Origin: Clostridiales bacterium UBA6981
GTDB lineage: Bacteria > Bacillota > Clostridia > Oscillospirales > Oscillospiraceae
Assembly: GCA_002450075.1 (NCBI GenBank)
Contig: DJYJ01000061.1
Coordinates: forward strand, 19,243 to 45,073
Length of the DNA stretch: 25,831 nucleotides
Direction: 5' to 3'
Part shown: positions 1 through 8,053 of the stretch, one piece after another
Layout of the letters: the number at the start of each line of letters is the position of its first letter
Numbering within the stretch: position 1 is the first letter of the stretch
Notes under the pieces: model-generated
What the model saw: only the letters and a program-made list of their open reading frames with translations
What the model was told of the DNA's origin: nothing
Databases searched by the model: none
Program-made: the position numbers and the translations under genes

Positions 1-67
1 CGAGCTGATGGCGGACGGGCCGAGTGAGAGCGTATGCCGGGACTATCTTGCCGCCGCCGGACTTTGA
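1..67 (+). CDS. 3' end of an upstream gene, possibly an ABC transporter ATPase
   Basis: An open frame enters from the left edge (first complete codon at 2) and stops at TGA 65-67. The visible tail reads ELMADGPSESVCRDYLAAAG plus a final Leu. A 'dG-x-x-x-x-V-x-x-Y' ending is common at the C-terminus of polysaccharide or teichoic-acid export ABC ATPases, which would suit the glycosyltransferase 14 bases downstream. Twenty-one residues are too few to be sure, so the function is a guess; the reading frame is well supported by the stop and by the ribosome binding site of the next gene just after it. Confidence 0.5.
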   Translation, partial: ELMADGPSESVCRDYLAAAGL

Positions 68-81
68 AAGGAGTCGGATCC

Positions 82-1356
82 ATGCTCTTTCGTATCTGGC
101 GTTTTGTGCGCCGCCTTTCCTCGCATTTGCTTCATCGGCGCTTTTCCGCCTTTTTCGGCGAGCTTGCCTCGCTCGTGCGTCGCCCGCTCGCCTCGGTGCG
201 GGCGCTGCGGTATACAAGGCAGCTGCGCAGAACGCTCGGCGGCCTTGCGCGGGGGCGGCGCGTGATCATCTTTCCGCCTACGCTCGACTGGCACCTGCCG
301 CTCTATCAGCGGCCGCAGCAGCTCGCCCGCGCATACAGTGAAAAGGAAAACACACTGGTGCTCTATCTCACGGCGAACAGCGCGCACGATCACGTGCTGT
401 CCGCCGAGGCGATCGGCGAGAGGCTGTATCTTGTCAATGCCGCGCTCGCGCGGGAGCTGCCCGCGCTGCTGACGGAGGCGGCGGAGACGGTCGTCTCGCT
501 CAGCTGGACGGCCAACCGACGGTATCTTCCCCTGCTGCGGCCGGATCGCGTGATCTATGAGTATATTGACGAGCTGGAGATCTTTGACGGCTATGACCGC
601 GCGATGCGGCGCGACCACCGCTATCTGCTGCGGCACGCAGATCTCACGGTCTGTACCGCGCGCACGCTGTATGAAAAGGCGCGCCCTCTCGCCCGCCGCG
701 CGATTTACAGTCCCAACGCCGGGGACTACGCCTTTTTCAGCAAGGTCTCCGACACCACGCCCGCGGAGGAGGCCGCTCACGCTGCCGCGCGCTATTCCTG
801 TACGCTTGGCTATTACGGTGCGCTGGCCGGGTGGTTCGACTATCCGCTTGTCATCGAGGCGGCGAGATCAAGGCCGGACTGGCTCTTTCTGCTCGTGGGG
901 ATGGATTATGACGGCACGCTCCCCGCGAGCGGTGTTCTGTCGCTTCCGAACGTCCTGTGGATCCCGCCGCAGCCCTATGAGAAGCTGCCGTCGTTTCTGC
1001 GCGTGTTCGATCTCGCTATGATCCCCTTCGTTCTCAACGAGATCACGCGCTCTACCTCGCCGGTCAAGCTCTTTGAGTATATGGCGGCGGAAAAGCCGAT
1101 CCTCTGCTCACGCATGCCCGAATGCCGCCGCTACCGCAGTGTGGCTCTCTATGGCGACACGAAGGATTTTTTGCGAAAAGCGGAGATCCTTCTCCGGCAC
1201 CGAGGCGACCCCGCCTACCGGGCGCTTCTGCGCGGGGAGGCGCTTGAAAACACCTGGGCGGCGCGGACGGACGAGATTTTGTCTGCCCTCGACAGTGTGC
1301 CGCGGGAGGAAGCGGCGCGCGCGCCCCTGCGCATCAAAAAGGCGATCTCCGAATAA
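82..1356 (+). CDS. GT-B fold glycosyltransferase (family 4 / TuaH-like)
   Basis: Protein of 424 residues, probably transferring a sugar from a nucleotide donor to a cell-envelope glycan on the cytoplasmic side. The N-terminal half contains a 'DWHLPLYQRPQQLARA' stretch, seen in TuaH-like and related GT-B enzymes. The C-terminal half has 'LGYYGALAGWFDYPLV' at the start of the second Rossmann domain, 'WLFLLVG', and the donor-site segment 'STSPVKLFEYMAAEKPIL' with its conserved Lys and Glu. The ATG at 82 is chosen because GAAAGGAG lies 9-10 bases upstream; an in-frame ATG at 34 has no such site and would overlap the preceding gene. The stop codon sits in the loop of a terminator hairpin. Acceptor and donor cannot be told from sequence. 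Confidence 0.85.
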   Translation: MLFRIWRFVRRLSSHLLHRRFSAFFGELASLVRRPLASVRALRYTRQLRRTLGGLARGRRVIIFPPTLDWHLPLYQRPQQLARAYSEKENTLVLYLTANSAHDHVLSAEAIGERLYLVNAALARELPALLTEAAETVVSLSWTANRRYLPLLRPDRVIYEYIDELEIFDGYDRAMRRDHRYLLRHADLTVCTARTLYEKARPLARRAIYSPNAGDYAFFSKVSDTTPAEEAAHAAARYSCTLGYYGALAGWFDYPLVIEAARSRPDWLFLLVGMDYDGTLPASGVLSLPNVLWIPPQPYEKLPSFLRVFDLAMIPFVLNEITRSTSPVKLFEYMAAEKPILCSRMPECRRYRSVALYGDTKDFLRKAEILLRHRGDPAYRALLRGEALENTWAARTDEILSALDSVPREEAARAPLRIKKAISE

Positions 1357-1376
1357 GTTCGGAGATCGCCTTTTTT
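1336..1376. terminator. Bidirectional intrinsic terminator containing a stop codon
   Basis: A 13-bp perfect stem (1341-1353 with 1358-1370) has a 4-base loop (TAAG) and is flanked by A5 on the left and T6 on the right. It serves the glycosyltransferase on + and the convergent coiled-coil gene on -. The glycosyltransferase stop TAA (1354-1356) forms three of the four loop bases, so the stem also encodes its last residues. Confidence 0.93.
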
Positions 1377-1385
1377 CTATATATA

Positions 1386-2987
1386 TCATGCTTTTTTCAA
1401 ATTCAATCCGATGACACCGGCGGCGAAGACGCCCACAAAGAGCACCGTGTAGATAAGTCCCCGTCCGGCAATGAGGCTGACACCCTCGCCGATCACACTC
1501 AAGCCGGCGGCCAGCGCCGCAGGGAGCAGAAGGCGCAGCCCCTGTCTGTCGCGGAAGGCGGCGGCGACCGTGACGATCCCGGCGGCGGAGGCGAGCAGCA
1601 TCGCGATCGCTGCGGTGAGACGCAGGGCAAGCTCATGCGCCGTCTCCGTCCGCTGACGGGCAAGCTCCTCGCGCGAGACCTCGATGAGATCCTCGCCGGA
1701 GAGCACGCGCGGCTTGATGCCGCCGTCCGACAAAAGCGCATAGCGCAGCGTGGTAAATCGGTCTTTTCTCTCGGTATAATCCCGGATCTGCTCGGCGCGT
1801 TCCCGCAGCTCGGCGGAGGTGCGCTCCAGTTCTTCCTTCCTGCGGTCAAGGTCGGCTCGCGTTTCGACCTGCTCCGTTTCCTTTTTTTCCAGCTCCTCTT
1901 TGCCCTTAATGAGCGTCGCCTCGAGCTGGATCAGCATTTCCTTGGCCGCGGCAAGCTGCTGTTTTCCCTCATCAAAGCCGGCCTTTGCCTGAAGGAGCAT
2001 GGGTTCGGTCTCCTCGATCGCCTTCTGCGCCTCGTCAAGCTGGGCGCGCATGGCCGGGAGCCCTTCGAGCATATCCAGCGTCTGCTCCGCCTGGGCAAGC
2101 GCCCCGGCAAACGAGGTTGGGATCTGCTGCTGGGCGGGGATCATGGCCTGCGCCTCGGCAAGCAGCTGCTCCGCGGTTTTCGACCCGTCGGCAAGCGCGG
2201 CCGCCTGGGCGTTCACGGCGTCGATCGCCGGGGCGAGCATGGCCTGCACCTCGGCGGGGGTATAGGAGCCGGCCATCGCGCTGCTGATCTCGCCAAGCTG
2301 TGACGAGAGCGTCGCGAGGTAGCCGGAAAGCTGCGACTGGAGCGCCGCGCCGTCGACCTCGCCGGTCTCCGGGTCGGTCGGCGGATTTTGCACGACGGCG
2401 GCGATCGCGTCGACAGTTGTTCCAAGCGCCGTCTCCGAGCCCTTGACCGCCTCGAGTCCCGCGCGCATCAGCGCGGTATCGGGCAGCTGCGCCTTGAGCG
2501 CCTCGGCCTGCTCGAGCCGGCGGCGTCCCTCCTCCAGCTGGGCCTTGCCGGCGAGATACTGTTCATAGCCGGGAAGGAACTGCGCCTCGGCCTCCTCAAG
2601 AGTCTTGAGGCCGTTGTCATGCTGGATCCAGCCCATGCGCAGGCCGGAATAGCCCTGCTCGAGCTGCTCACGCCCCTGCTTGAGTCCCGCTTCCGTCGCG
2701 GTATACATGGCAAGATCCTTGCGGTAGGTCTGCATATCCCTGGTATACTGCTCGTTCAGCTCGTTATAAGCCTGCTCGTCCGCGTCATAGTCGTCGAACA
2801 TGGCATCGATCTCCTCGCGCAGGCGCGCGGCCTCCTCCGTCTTGGCAGAGAGCGTCTCGACATAGGTATTCTGTTTTCTTCTGTTGTCGGCGGCCTTCTT
2901 GATACAGATGCCGCCGGAGATCAGCGTGATCGCGCTGACCGCCGCGAGAAACGCGGCCAGAAAGCGCGTCAGAGCCGGATGGCGCAA
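1386..2987 (-). CDS. Coiled-coil membrane protein of unknown function
   Basis: Protein of 533 residues that I do not recognise as a named family. It has one N-terminal membrane segment (about residues 8-30), then about 400 residues dominated by Glu/Gln/Ala/Leu-rich heptads predicted to form long coiled coils, interrupted by a more Ala/Pro-rich stretch around residues 200-290. Three hydrophobic segments follow within the last 85 residues. Phrases such as 'AGKAQLEEGRRRLEQAE' recall the extracytoplasmic coiled coils of YhgE/Pip and MMPL-type proteins, but the C-terminus is not a transporter domain. The start is TTG at 2987: GGAGGGG lies about 6 bases upstream, and the membrane segment follows directly. 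The gene converges on the glycosyltransferase. Confidence 0.8.
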   Translation of the reverse strand: MRHPALTRFLAAFLAAVSAITLISGGICIKKAADNRRKQNTYVETLSAKTEEAARLREEIDAMFDDYDADEQAYNELNEQYTRDMQTYRKDLAMYTATEAGLKQGREQLEQGYSGLRMGWIQHDNGLKTLEEAEAQFLPGYEQYLAGKAQLEEGRRRLEQAEALKAQLPDTALMRAGLEAVKGSETALGTTVDAIAAVVQNPPTDPETGEVDGAALQSQLSGYLATLSSQLGEISSAMAGSYTPAEVQAMLAPAIDAVNAQAAALADGSKTAEQLLAEAQAMIPAQQQIPTSFAGALAQAEQTLDMLEGLPAMRAQLDEAQKAIEETEPMLLQAKAGFDEGKQQLAAAKEMLIQLEATLIKGKEELEKKETEQVETRADLDRRKEELERTSAELRERAEQIRDYTERKDRFTTLRYALLSDGGIKPRVLSGEDLIEVSREELARQRTETAHELALRLTAAIAMLLASAAGIVTVAAAFRDRQGLRLLLPAALAAGLSVIGEGVSLIAGRGLIYTVLFVGVFAAGVIGLNLKKA

Positions 2988-3029
2988 GTCGATCCCCTCC
3001 GAGCTGCCAGATTGGTTTTCTCATTAAGG

Positions 3030-3057
3030 ATATTATTGTACAAAACAATTATGAAAA
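3030..3057 (-). promoter_or_regulatory. Possible promoter of the coiled-coil gene
   Basis: On the minus strand TTTTCA (3057-3052) and TAATAT (3035-3030) are 16 bases apart, about 45 bases upstream of the TTG start. The match is moderate and the region is generally AT-rich. Confidence 0.35.
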
Positions 3058-3081
3058 AATCATGTACACGGTGAAAAATCT

Positions 3082-3110
3082 TTGTCCGATCGGCAAAGCT
3101 GTGGTATGAT
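3082..3110 (+). promoter_or_regulatory. Promoter of the dihydrouridine synthase gene
   Basis: TTGTCC (3082-3087) and TATGAT (3105-3110) are separated by exactly 17 bases. The expected transcription start, about 3117, is only a few bases before the ATG at 3121, so the mRNA would be leaderless or nearly so. Confidence 0.6.
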
Positions 3111-3120
3111 CGGCGTGGTG

Positions 3121-4089
3121 ATGAAAATGACACTGTCCTTCGCCCCCATGGAGGGCGTGACCGGCTATGTGTTCCGGCGGGTACATCACGCCTTTTTCCC
3201 GCAGGCGGACAAATATTACGCCCCCTTTATCGCGCCCGACAGCAAGGGTGAATTCAAGATCTCCCGGCTGCGCGATATCCTTCCCGAAAACAACGATACG
3301 ATCGCGCTTGTGCCGCAGGTGCTTGCCAACGACGCCGAGGCCTTTCTGCACGTCGCGCGCCAGCTTGCCGACATGGGCTATGCGGAGGTAAACCTCAACA
3401 TCGGCTGCCCCTCGGCGACCGTGGTGTCCAAGCACAAGGGCGCGGCCATGCTGCGCGAGCCGGAGACGCTCGATGCCTTTCTCGCCGACGTCTTTTCCCG
3501 TGCGCCGATCGCCGTGTCGGTCAAGACGCGGCTGGGCTTTGCCTCGACGGCGGAATTTGAGACACTCATGCCGATCTTTGCGCGTTATCCGATCTGCGAG
3601 CTGATCGTCCACGCGCGCGACCGCGCGGGGATGTACCGCAGCGCGCCCGACCTCGACGCCTTTTCCGCCGCGCTGCGTCAAGCCCGCTTTCCCGTTGTGT
3701 ACAACGGCAATGTTTTTTCGGCAGATGACTTCCGCGCCGTCTCCGGCCGCTTTGCGACGCTCGGCGGCGTGATGCTCGGACGCGGGGCGGCGGCGAACCC
3801 GGCGCTCTTCCGTACGATCCGCGGCGGCGACAAGCTCTCGCTCGGTGAGCTGCGCGACTTCCACAATGCGCTGATCGAAGCGCATCTTGCCTCTGGCCTG
3901 AGCCCGGCCTTTACTGCCGGGAAAATGAAGGAGCTTTGGTTCTATCTCCACTGTCTCTTTCCCGACTGTGCCAGGCCATATAAGGCGCTGAACAAGGCCC
4001 GCGATCTTCCTTCGCTGCGCACGTGTGCGTCCTCGCTGATGGCCTCCTGTGCGTTCGAGCCCGCGCGCGGCTTTCAGCCGCCTGTGTAA
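3121..4089 (+). CDS. tRNA-dihydrouridine synthase (Dus family)
   Basis: FMN-dependent reductase of 322 residues that converts specific uridines in tRNA to dihydrouridine. Signatures in order: 'FAPMEGVTGYVFRR' (residues 7-20, N-terminal FMN loop), 'NLNIGCPSATVV' with the catalytic Cys near residue 96, 'KGAAML', 'SVKTRLGF' (133-140), 'VHARDR' (His 164), 'VVYNGNVFS' (192-200) and 'GVMLGRGAAANP' (FMN phosphate site). The ATG at 3121 or 3127 is the start; frames further upstream would run through the promoter. There is no good Shine-Dalgarno site, consistent with a very short leader. Which uridine position is modified cannot be assigned. Confidence 0.9.
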   Translation: MKMTLSFAPMEGVTGYVFRRVHHAFFPQADKYYAPFIAPDSKGEFKISRLRDILPENNDTIALVPQVLANDAEAFLHVARQLADMGYAEVNLNIGCPSATVVSKHKGAAMLREPETLDAFLADVFSRAPIAVSVKTRLGFASTAEFETLMPIFARYPICELIVHARDRAGMYRSAPDLDAFSAALRQARFPVVYNGNVFSADDFRAVSGRFATLGGVMLGRGAAANPALFRTIRGGDKLSLGELRDFHNALIEAHLASGLSPAFTAGKMKELWFYLHCLFPDCARPYKALNKARDLPSLRTCASSLMASCAFEPARGFQPPV

Positions 4090-4110
4090 TGGATTCTTCC
4101 CTGAACGTTC

Positions 4111-4142
4111 AAAAGCCGGCAGTCTTACGACTGCCGGCTTTT
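4111..4142. terminator. Bidirectional intrinsic terminator
   Basis: A 14-bp arm AAAAGCCGGCAGTC (4111-4124) pairs with 4129-4142 around a TTAC loop. It lies between the convergent dus and Na/Pi cotransporter genes and carries A/T runs on both sides. Confidence 0.93.
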
Positions 4143-4145
4143 GTT

Positions 4146-5903
4146 TTATAATTTGTATTTCTCGGTGTAAGTCTCGTAATACTCGTCAAAGCGGTGGGCG
4201 TGCTGCTTTTTCAGGTCAATGAGATAGCCGTGCATATCAAAGTCGTCCTGATTCAGCTCGATCATCGCGATGGCGATATTCGAGCAGTGGTCCGCCACAC
4301 GCTCATAGTTCGTGATCAGATCGTTGAACGGGAAGCCCTGGCTGATCGTGCACACGCCGCTCTGCAGGCGGGTGACGTGGTGCTGCTTCATTGCCTCGCA
4401 CAGATCGTCGATGTGATCCTCGAGAGGCTCGACGGCATAGGCCTTTTCGATATCGCCGCTTGTAAACGCCCCGACGGCAAGCGAAAGGATCTCCTCCACC
4501 GCTGCTGTCAGCACGCGCAGCTCGGCCGCCGCGTCGCCGGAAAAGCCGACCTTGCTCTCGTTCATCTTCTGGGCGACCTCGGCGGTGTTCATCGCGTGGT
4601 CGCTGATACGCTCAAAGTCGCTGATCGTGCGCAGGAACTTTGACACGTCCTCGTTTTGCTTGACGTTCAGTTCGCTCGTGTTGAGCTTGACAAGGTAGGT
4701 GCCGATCTTATCCTCGAATTCGTCGATCAGGTTTTCCATGCGCTCGACCTTGCCATAACCCTCCGCGCTGAATTTCCAGACCAGCTGCGCCGCCGCGCGG
4801 AAGGCGCCGGCAGACATCGCGGCCATGTCGTTGACGGTCAGGCGGCTCTGCTCCAGCGCAAGCTGGGGATGCTGGAGAAAACGCTCGTCAAGGCGGGCAA
4901 GGGCGGCGTTGTCGCTCTCCTCGCTTTCGCTGATACGGATCAGCTTTTCGGAAAGTTTGACGAACTGGCGGTTGAAGGGCATCAGGACGATCGCCGTCAG
5001 CACGCGGAAGATCGTATTCACGCCCGCGATCGTAAAGGGATCCATCTTCCATGAGCCGATCCCCAGCCCCACCGCGGCGTCAAGCCCGTAATAGAGCGCG
5101 GCGAACACCACCGCGGCCACAGCCTCGACGATCAGGTACAGGAAAGCCGTGCGGCGTCCGTCCACCTTGGCGCCGATGGCGGAAAGCAGGACCGGTACCG
5201 AAGCGCCGACCGCAATACCGAGAATGAGCGGATAAGCCACGGTGAAGTTGATCGCGCCGGTCGCGGAGAGCGCCTGCAGGATACCGACGGCAGCCGAAGC
5301 GCTCTGCAGGACCGCCGTGAAAGCAGCGCCGACAACGATGCCGACGAGCGGATGGGAAAAGGTCGTGAGGAGGGCGAGAAACTGCGGGCTGTCCTTCAGC
5401 GGCGAGACCGCGCCGCTCATCGTCTGCATGCCGAACATCAGCACCGTAAAGCCGAGCATGATATCACTCGCATGCTTGGTCGAAGCCTTCTTCGCCGTCA
5501 TGCGCACCACGATGCCCACGATGGCAAACAGCGCCGCGATCGTCGAGGTCGACAGCAGTGAGGCAAGTCCGCCGCTCTCACCGAGATAGGAAAGGCATAT
5601 GATCCAGCCCGTGATGCTCGTGCCGATCAGCGCACCGTGGATGACGCTGAGCGCCTGCTGGGTCTTCATCATGCCGGAGTTGACAAAACCGACCAACATG
5701 ACCGAGGTCGCGGACGAAGATTGGATCACTGCCGTCACGCCCGCGCCGAGCAGAAGTCCCTTTACCGGTGTGCCGGAGAGGCGGTAGAGTATGATCTCCA
5801 TCTGGCTGCCGGCGACCTTTTTCAGGCCGTCACCCATAAGCCCCATGCCGAACAGAAACAGGGCGATGCCGCCAAGCAGGGAGATGATGTTGGAAACTGC
5901 CAT
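4146..5903 (-). CDS. Na/Pi cotransporter family protein with PhoU-like tail
   Basis: Inner-membrane protein of 585 residues of the NptA/PNaS type, expected to move phosphate with sodium. The first half contains the two inverted Na_Pi_cotrans repeats, with the hallmark 'QSSSAT' at residues 61-66 and 'QSASA' at 200-204, surrounded by about eight hydrophobic segments. From about residue 345 it becomes soluble and helical and resembles PhoU ('FLRTISDFERISDHAMNTAE', 'NDLITNYERVADHCSNIA'), the usual regulatory tail of this family. ATG 5903 is chosen because AAAGGAGG lies 11 bases upstream and the first membrane segment starts at residue 5; the frame is open further upstream without a binding site. 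Family members can have other substrates, so phosphate is likely but not proven. Confidence 0.92.
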   Translation of the reverse strand: MAVSNIISLLGGIALFLFGMGLMGDGLKKVAGSQMEIILYRLSGTPVKGLLLGAGVTAVIQSSSATSVMLVGFVNSGMMKTQQALSVIHGALIGTSITGWIICLSYLGESGGLASLLSTSTIAALFAIVGIVVRMTAKKASTKHASDIMLGFTVLMFGMQTMSGAVSPLKDSPQFLALLTTFSHPLVGIVVGAAFTAVLQSASAAVGILQALSATGAINFTVAYPLILGIAVGASVPVLLSAIGAKVDGRRTAFLYLIVEAVAAVVFAALYYGLDAAVGLGIGSWKMDPFTIAGVNTIFRVLTAIVLMPFNRQFVKLSEKLIRISESEESDNAALARLDERFLQHPQLALEQSRLTVNDMAAMSAGAFRAAAQLVWKFSAEGYGKVERMENLIDEFEDKIGTYLVKLNTSELNVKQNEDVSKFLRTISDFERISDHAMNTAEVAQKMNESKVGFSGDAAAELRVLTAAVEEILSLAVGAFTSGDIEKAYAVEPLEDHIDDLCEAMKQHHVTRLQSGVCTISQGFPFNDLITNYERVADHCSNIAIAMIELNQDDFDMHGYLIDLKKQHAHRFDEYYETYTEKYKL

Positions 5904-5956
5904 GCTGTGTGTGTCCTCCTTTGGAAAACGATTCTGTGCAGTGGGTCGGGGGGCGC

Positions 5957-6595
5957 TTAGTTGAATTCCGTCCACGGGAAGCTGTCCGGCGGCGGGGCAG
6001 AAAACTCCATTCTCTCCCCCGTCGCGGGATGCGGAAACGCGAGAGCATGCGACCACAGGGCGATACCGCAGTCCCGAACCGGGCTGCCGTAGCGTCCGTC
6101 TCCCGCAAGCGGAAGCGCGCGGGAGGCAAGCTGGACGCGGATCTGGTGGCTGCGGCCGGTAACCAGTGTGATCGAGAGCAGGCTCAGCATTCTGCCGTCC
6201 CGCTCTGCCGAGCCGAGCATTTCATAGGAAAGCTCCGCCTCTCGCACGCCGCGGCGCATCCGCCGCACGACATAGCTCTTATTGCGCCTGGGGTCGTGAT
6301 ATAAAAGGTCCTTCAGACTACCCTTTTCTTCAGCCGGTCTGCCGCAAACGACGGCAAGATAGCGCTTTTCCATCCGTCCCGCCGCGATCACGGCCGAGAG
6401 CGCGGCCGCCGCCTCCTTCGTCCGGGCATAGACCATCACGCCGCCGACGGCGCGGTCCAGCCGGTGGACGCAGAAGACGCTGCCGCCCGCTGTCTTTTCC
6501 AGCAGTTCCGGCATGCCGCCCGTCTCGGACAGGACGCCCGGCGGCTTGAGGCAGACGAGGATACTCTCGTCCTGAAATAAAATCTGGACTTCCAT
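5957..6595 (-). CDS. RluA-family pseudouridine synthase
   Basis: Enzyme of 212 residues that isomerises uridine to pseudouridine in rRNA or tRNA. It has the catalytic motif 'HRLDRAVGGVMVYAR' with Asp 47, 'KRYLAVVCG', 'HDPRRNKSYVV', and the late motif 'VTGRSHQIRVQLA'. The chain lacks an N-terminal S4 domain and is short for RluA/RluD, as in compact Clostridia paralogues. The ATG at 6595 starts 4 bases after the stop of the upstream NagB-like gene, with only a weak GGAA site, suggesting translational coupling in a two-gene operon. The target uridine cannot be predicted. Confidence 0.88.
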   Translation of the reverse strand: MEVQILFQDESILVCLKPPGVLSETGGMPELLEKTAGGSVFCVHRLDRAVGGVMVYARTKEAAAALSAVIAAGRMEKRYLAVVCGRPAEEKGSLKDLLYHDPRRNKSYVVRRMRRGVREAELSYEMLGSAERDGRMLSLLSITLVTGRSHQIRVQLASRALPLAGDGRYGSPVRDCGIALWSHALAFPHPATGERMEFSAPPPDSFPWTEFN

Positions 6596-6599
6596 CGTT

Positions 6600-7307
6600 T
6601 TATTCCAACTGTGCGGACGCTTCTTCGTCCGCATAGACCGTGACGTTTGGCGGAAGCTGCAGGAACGCCGCGGGATAGACGCTGTCATCCCGGCCGTAGA
6701 GCGTGCGGTAGAGCGCTGTCGCCTTTTCCGCGCCGTGGGCGATCACGACGATGTCGCGCGCATAGCACAGCGTCCGGAAGCCCTGGGTCACGCCGCGCAC
6801 AGGCACGTTTTCCTCGCCGCCGAAGCGAGGCGCGAGCTCGGCTCTCGTTTTCCTGGTCAGCTTTTGCACGTGTGTGCCGGAATCAAAGGGCGTCGCCGGC
6901 TCGTTAAAGCCGACGCGGGCGTTGTCGCCAAGACTGAGCACGGCAAGATCCAGCCCGCCGAGCGTCGCGATCTTCCGGTCATATCCCGCGCAGTCTTCCC
7001 CATCCGGGATAAAAATGTTTTCTTCTCGCGCGTCGCTTTTGCCGATGAGATGTGAAAGCAACCTTTGGCGTATCGAGGCGCCTTCCGGGAATGTTTCGCC
7101 CTCGAATTCGCAGACGGCGAAGAAGCGCACATCCGCAAGACTCACGTTCTTTTCTTTTGCCTGACGGCAGAGCTCGTCCCAGACGGCCAGCTCTTCGTCC
7201 AGCGTGCCGAGCGCGACGGCCGCATCCTTCTTTTCTTTGATGCGCGAGAGGATATGCGCCGCGGCGGCGCGAATGCTTTCTTCCCGCGGCAAAGACACGG
7301 TTTTCAA
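6600..7307 (-). CDS. NagB-like protein with degenerate active site
   Basis: Protein of 235 residues of the glucosamine-6-phosphate isomerase/deaminase fold. Recognisable segments are 'YDRKIATLGGLDLAVLSLGDN', 'VGFNEPATPFDSGTHVQKLT' and the VPVRGVTQGF segment, which matches the 'VP..AlTvG' segment of NagB. Residues used by E. coli NagB are replaced: the 'NMDEY' motif (Asp 72) reads 'AVCEF', with Cys at residue 66; the 'NDGHIAFNEP' motif (Asp 141, His 143) reads 'DNARVGFNEP', with Asn 129 and Arg 131. The glycine-rich phosphate loop 'GGTP' is also not conserved. Only the FNEP glutamate remains. Deaminase activity is therefore doubtful; it may bind a sugar phosphate or have another activity. The start is TTG 7307, supported by AAGGAAGAGG 7 bases upstream. 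Confidence 0.8.
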   Translation of the reverse strand: MKTVSLPREESIRAAAAHILSRIKEKKDAAVALGTLDEELAVWDELCRQAKEKNVSLADVRFFAVCEFEGETFPEGASIRQRLLSHLIGKSDAREENIFIPDGEDCAGYDRKIATLGGLDLAVLSLGDNARVGFNEPATPFDSGTHVQKLTRKTRAELAPRFGGEENVPVRGVTQGFRTLCYARDIVVIAHGAEKATALYRTLYGRDDSVYPAAFLQLPPNVTVYADEEASAQLE

Positions 7308-7327
7308 AGCTGATCCTCTTCCTTTCG

Positions 7328-7354
7328 AGTATTGCTTCCCGCTTGGGAAATACT
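7328..7354. promoter_or_regulatory. Inverted repeat in a divergent intergenic region
   Basis: AGTAT (7328-7332) and TTCCC (7336-7340) mirror GGGAA (7345-7349) and ATACT (7350-7354). It lies in the 68-base gap between the divergent NagB-like and DUF421 genes and could be an operator or a cruciform. No convincing -35/-10 pair was seen for either gene. Confidence 0.35.
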
Positions 7355-7375
7355 AATTGCCGGGGTGATGTCTGC

Positions 7376-8053
7376 TTGGCAATTGTTTTTGTCAGAACCT
7401 TGATCCTGTATTTTAGTCTGCTGCTGTTTCTGCGCCTGCTCGGCAAACGCCAGCTTGGAGAAATGGAGCTGTCGGAATTCCTGGTCGCCTCGCTGATCGC
7501 CGACCTGGCGGCCAACCCGCTGCAGGATATCGGCATGCCGCTGCTCAACGGTCTGATCCCGATCGCGACGCTCTTCTGCTGCGAGCTGCTGATCTCGTCG
7601 CTTTCCATGCGCAGCATCCATCTGCGCGGCTTCCTTTTCGGCGAGCCGAGCCTGCTGATCTACCACGGAACGATCGACCAGCGGGAAATGGTCAAAAACC
7701 GCTTCACGCTCGATGAACTGATGCAGGAGATGCGCTCGCAGGGCGTACGCGATCTTGCTGCGGTCGAATACGCTTTCCTCGAGACAAACGGAAAGCTGAG
7801 CATCCTGCTCTACACCAGCAAGCAGCCGCCGAGTGCGGAAGAAATGAACATTCCGACGGATAACATCGGCTTTCCGCGCATCCTCGTCAGCGACGGACGG
7901 CTGATCCAGGAAAACCTGCAAAAAAGCGGCCATGACATGATCTGGCTGCAGGAGCAGCTTTCGGAGCATGGCGTCGAGCTCGCCGGGGTCTTTCTGATGA
8001 CCGTGGACGACGCCTCGCAGGTCTATTGTGTGAAAAAGGAGCTTTTGAAATGA
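7376..8053 (+). CDS. DUF421 (YetF-type) membrane protein
   Basis: Protein of 225 residues. Three hydrophobic segments occupy residues 1-80; around the first is 'VFVRTLILYFSLLLFLRLLG' followed by 'KRQLGEMELSEFLVASLIAD', the family hallmark. A cytoplasmic domain follows with 'LIYHGTIDQREMVKNRFTLD', 'LRDLAAVEYAFLETNGKLSI'-like strands (here 'VRDLAAVEYAFLETNGKLSI') and the closing 'ENLQKSGHDMIWLQEQL'. In Bacillus the YetF family is a membrane protein of unclear biochemical role. The start is TTG 7376, six bases after GGGGTGAT and immediately before the conserved 'AIVFVRT'. The downstream DUF4363 gene overlaps the stop by 4 bases, so the two are cotranscribed. Confidence 0.88.
   Translation: MAIVFVRTLILYFSLLLFLRLLGKRQLGEMELSEFLVASLIADLAANPLQDIGMPLLNGLIPIATLFCCELLISSLSMRSIHLRGFLFGEPSLLIYHGTIDQREMVKNRFTLDELMQEMRSQGVRDLAAVEYAFLETNGKLSILLYTSKQPPSAEEMNIPTDNIGFPRILVSDGRLIQENLQKSGHDMIWLQEQLSEHGVELAGVFLMTVDDASQVYCVKKELLK

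Noticed and set aside
43..780. Open frame on the minus strand opposite the glycosyltransferase
   Set aside because: Arg/Gly-rich low-complexity translation, no binding site, and the + strand frame has clear GT-B motifs. Similar shadows at 3049-3951 and 12228-13013 were rejected for the same reason.
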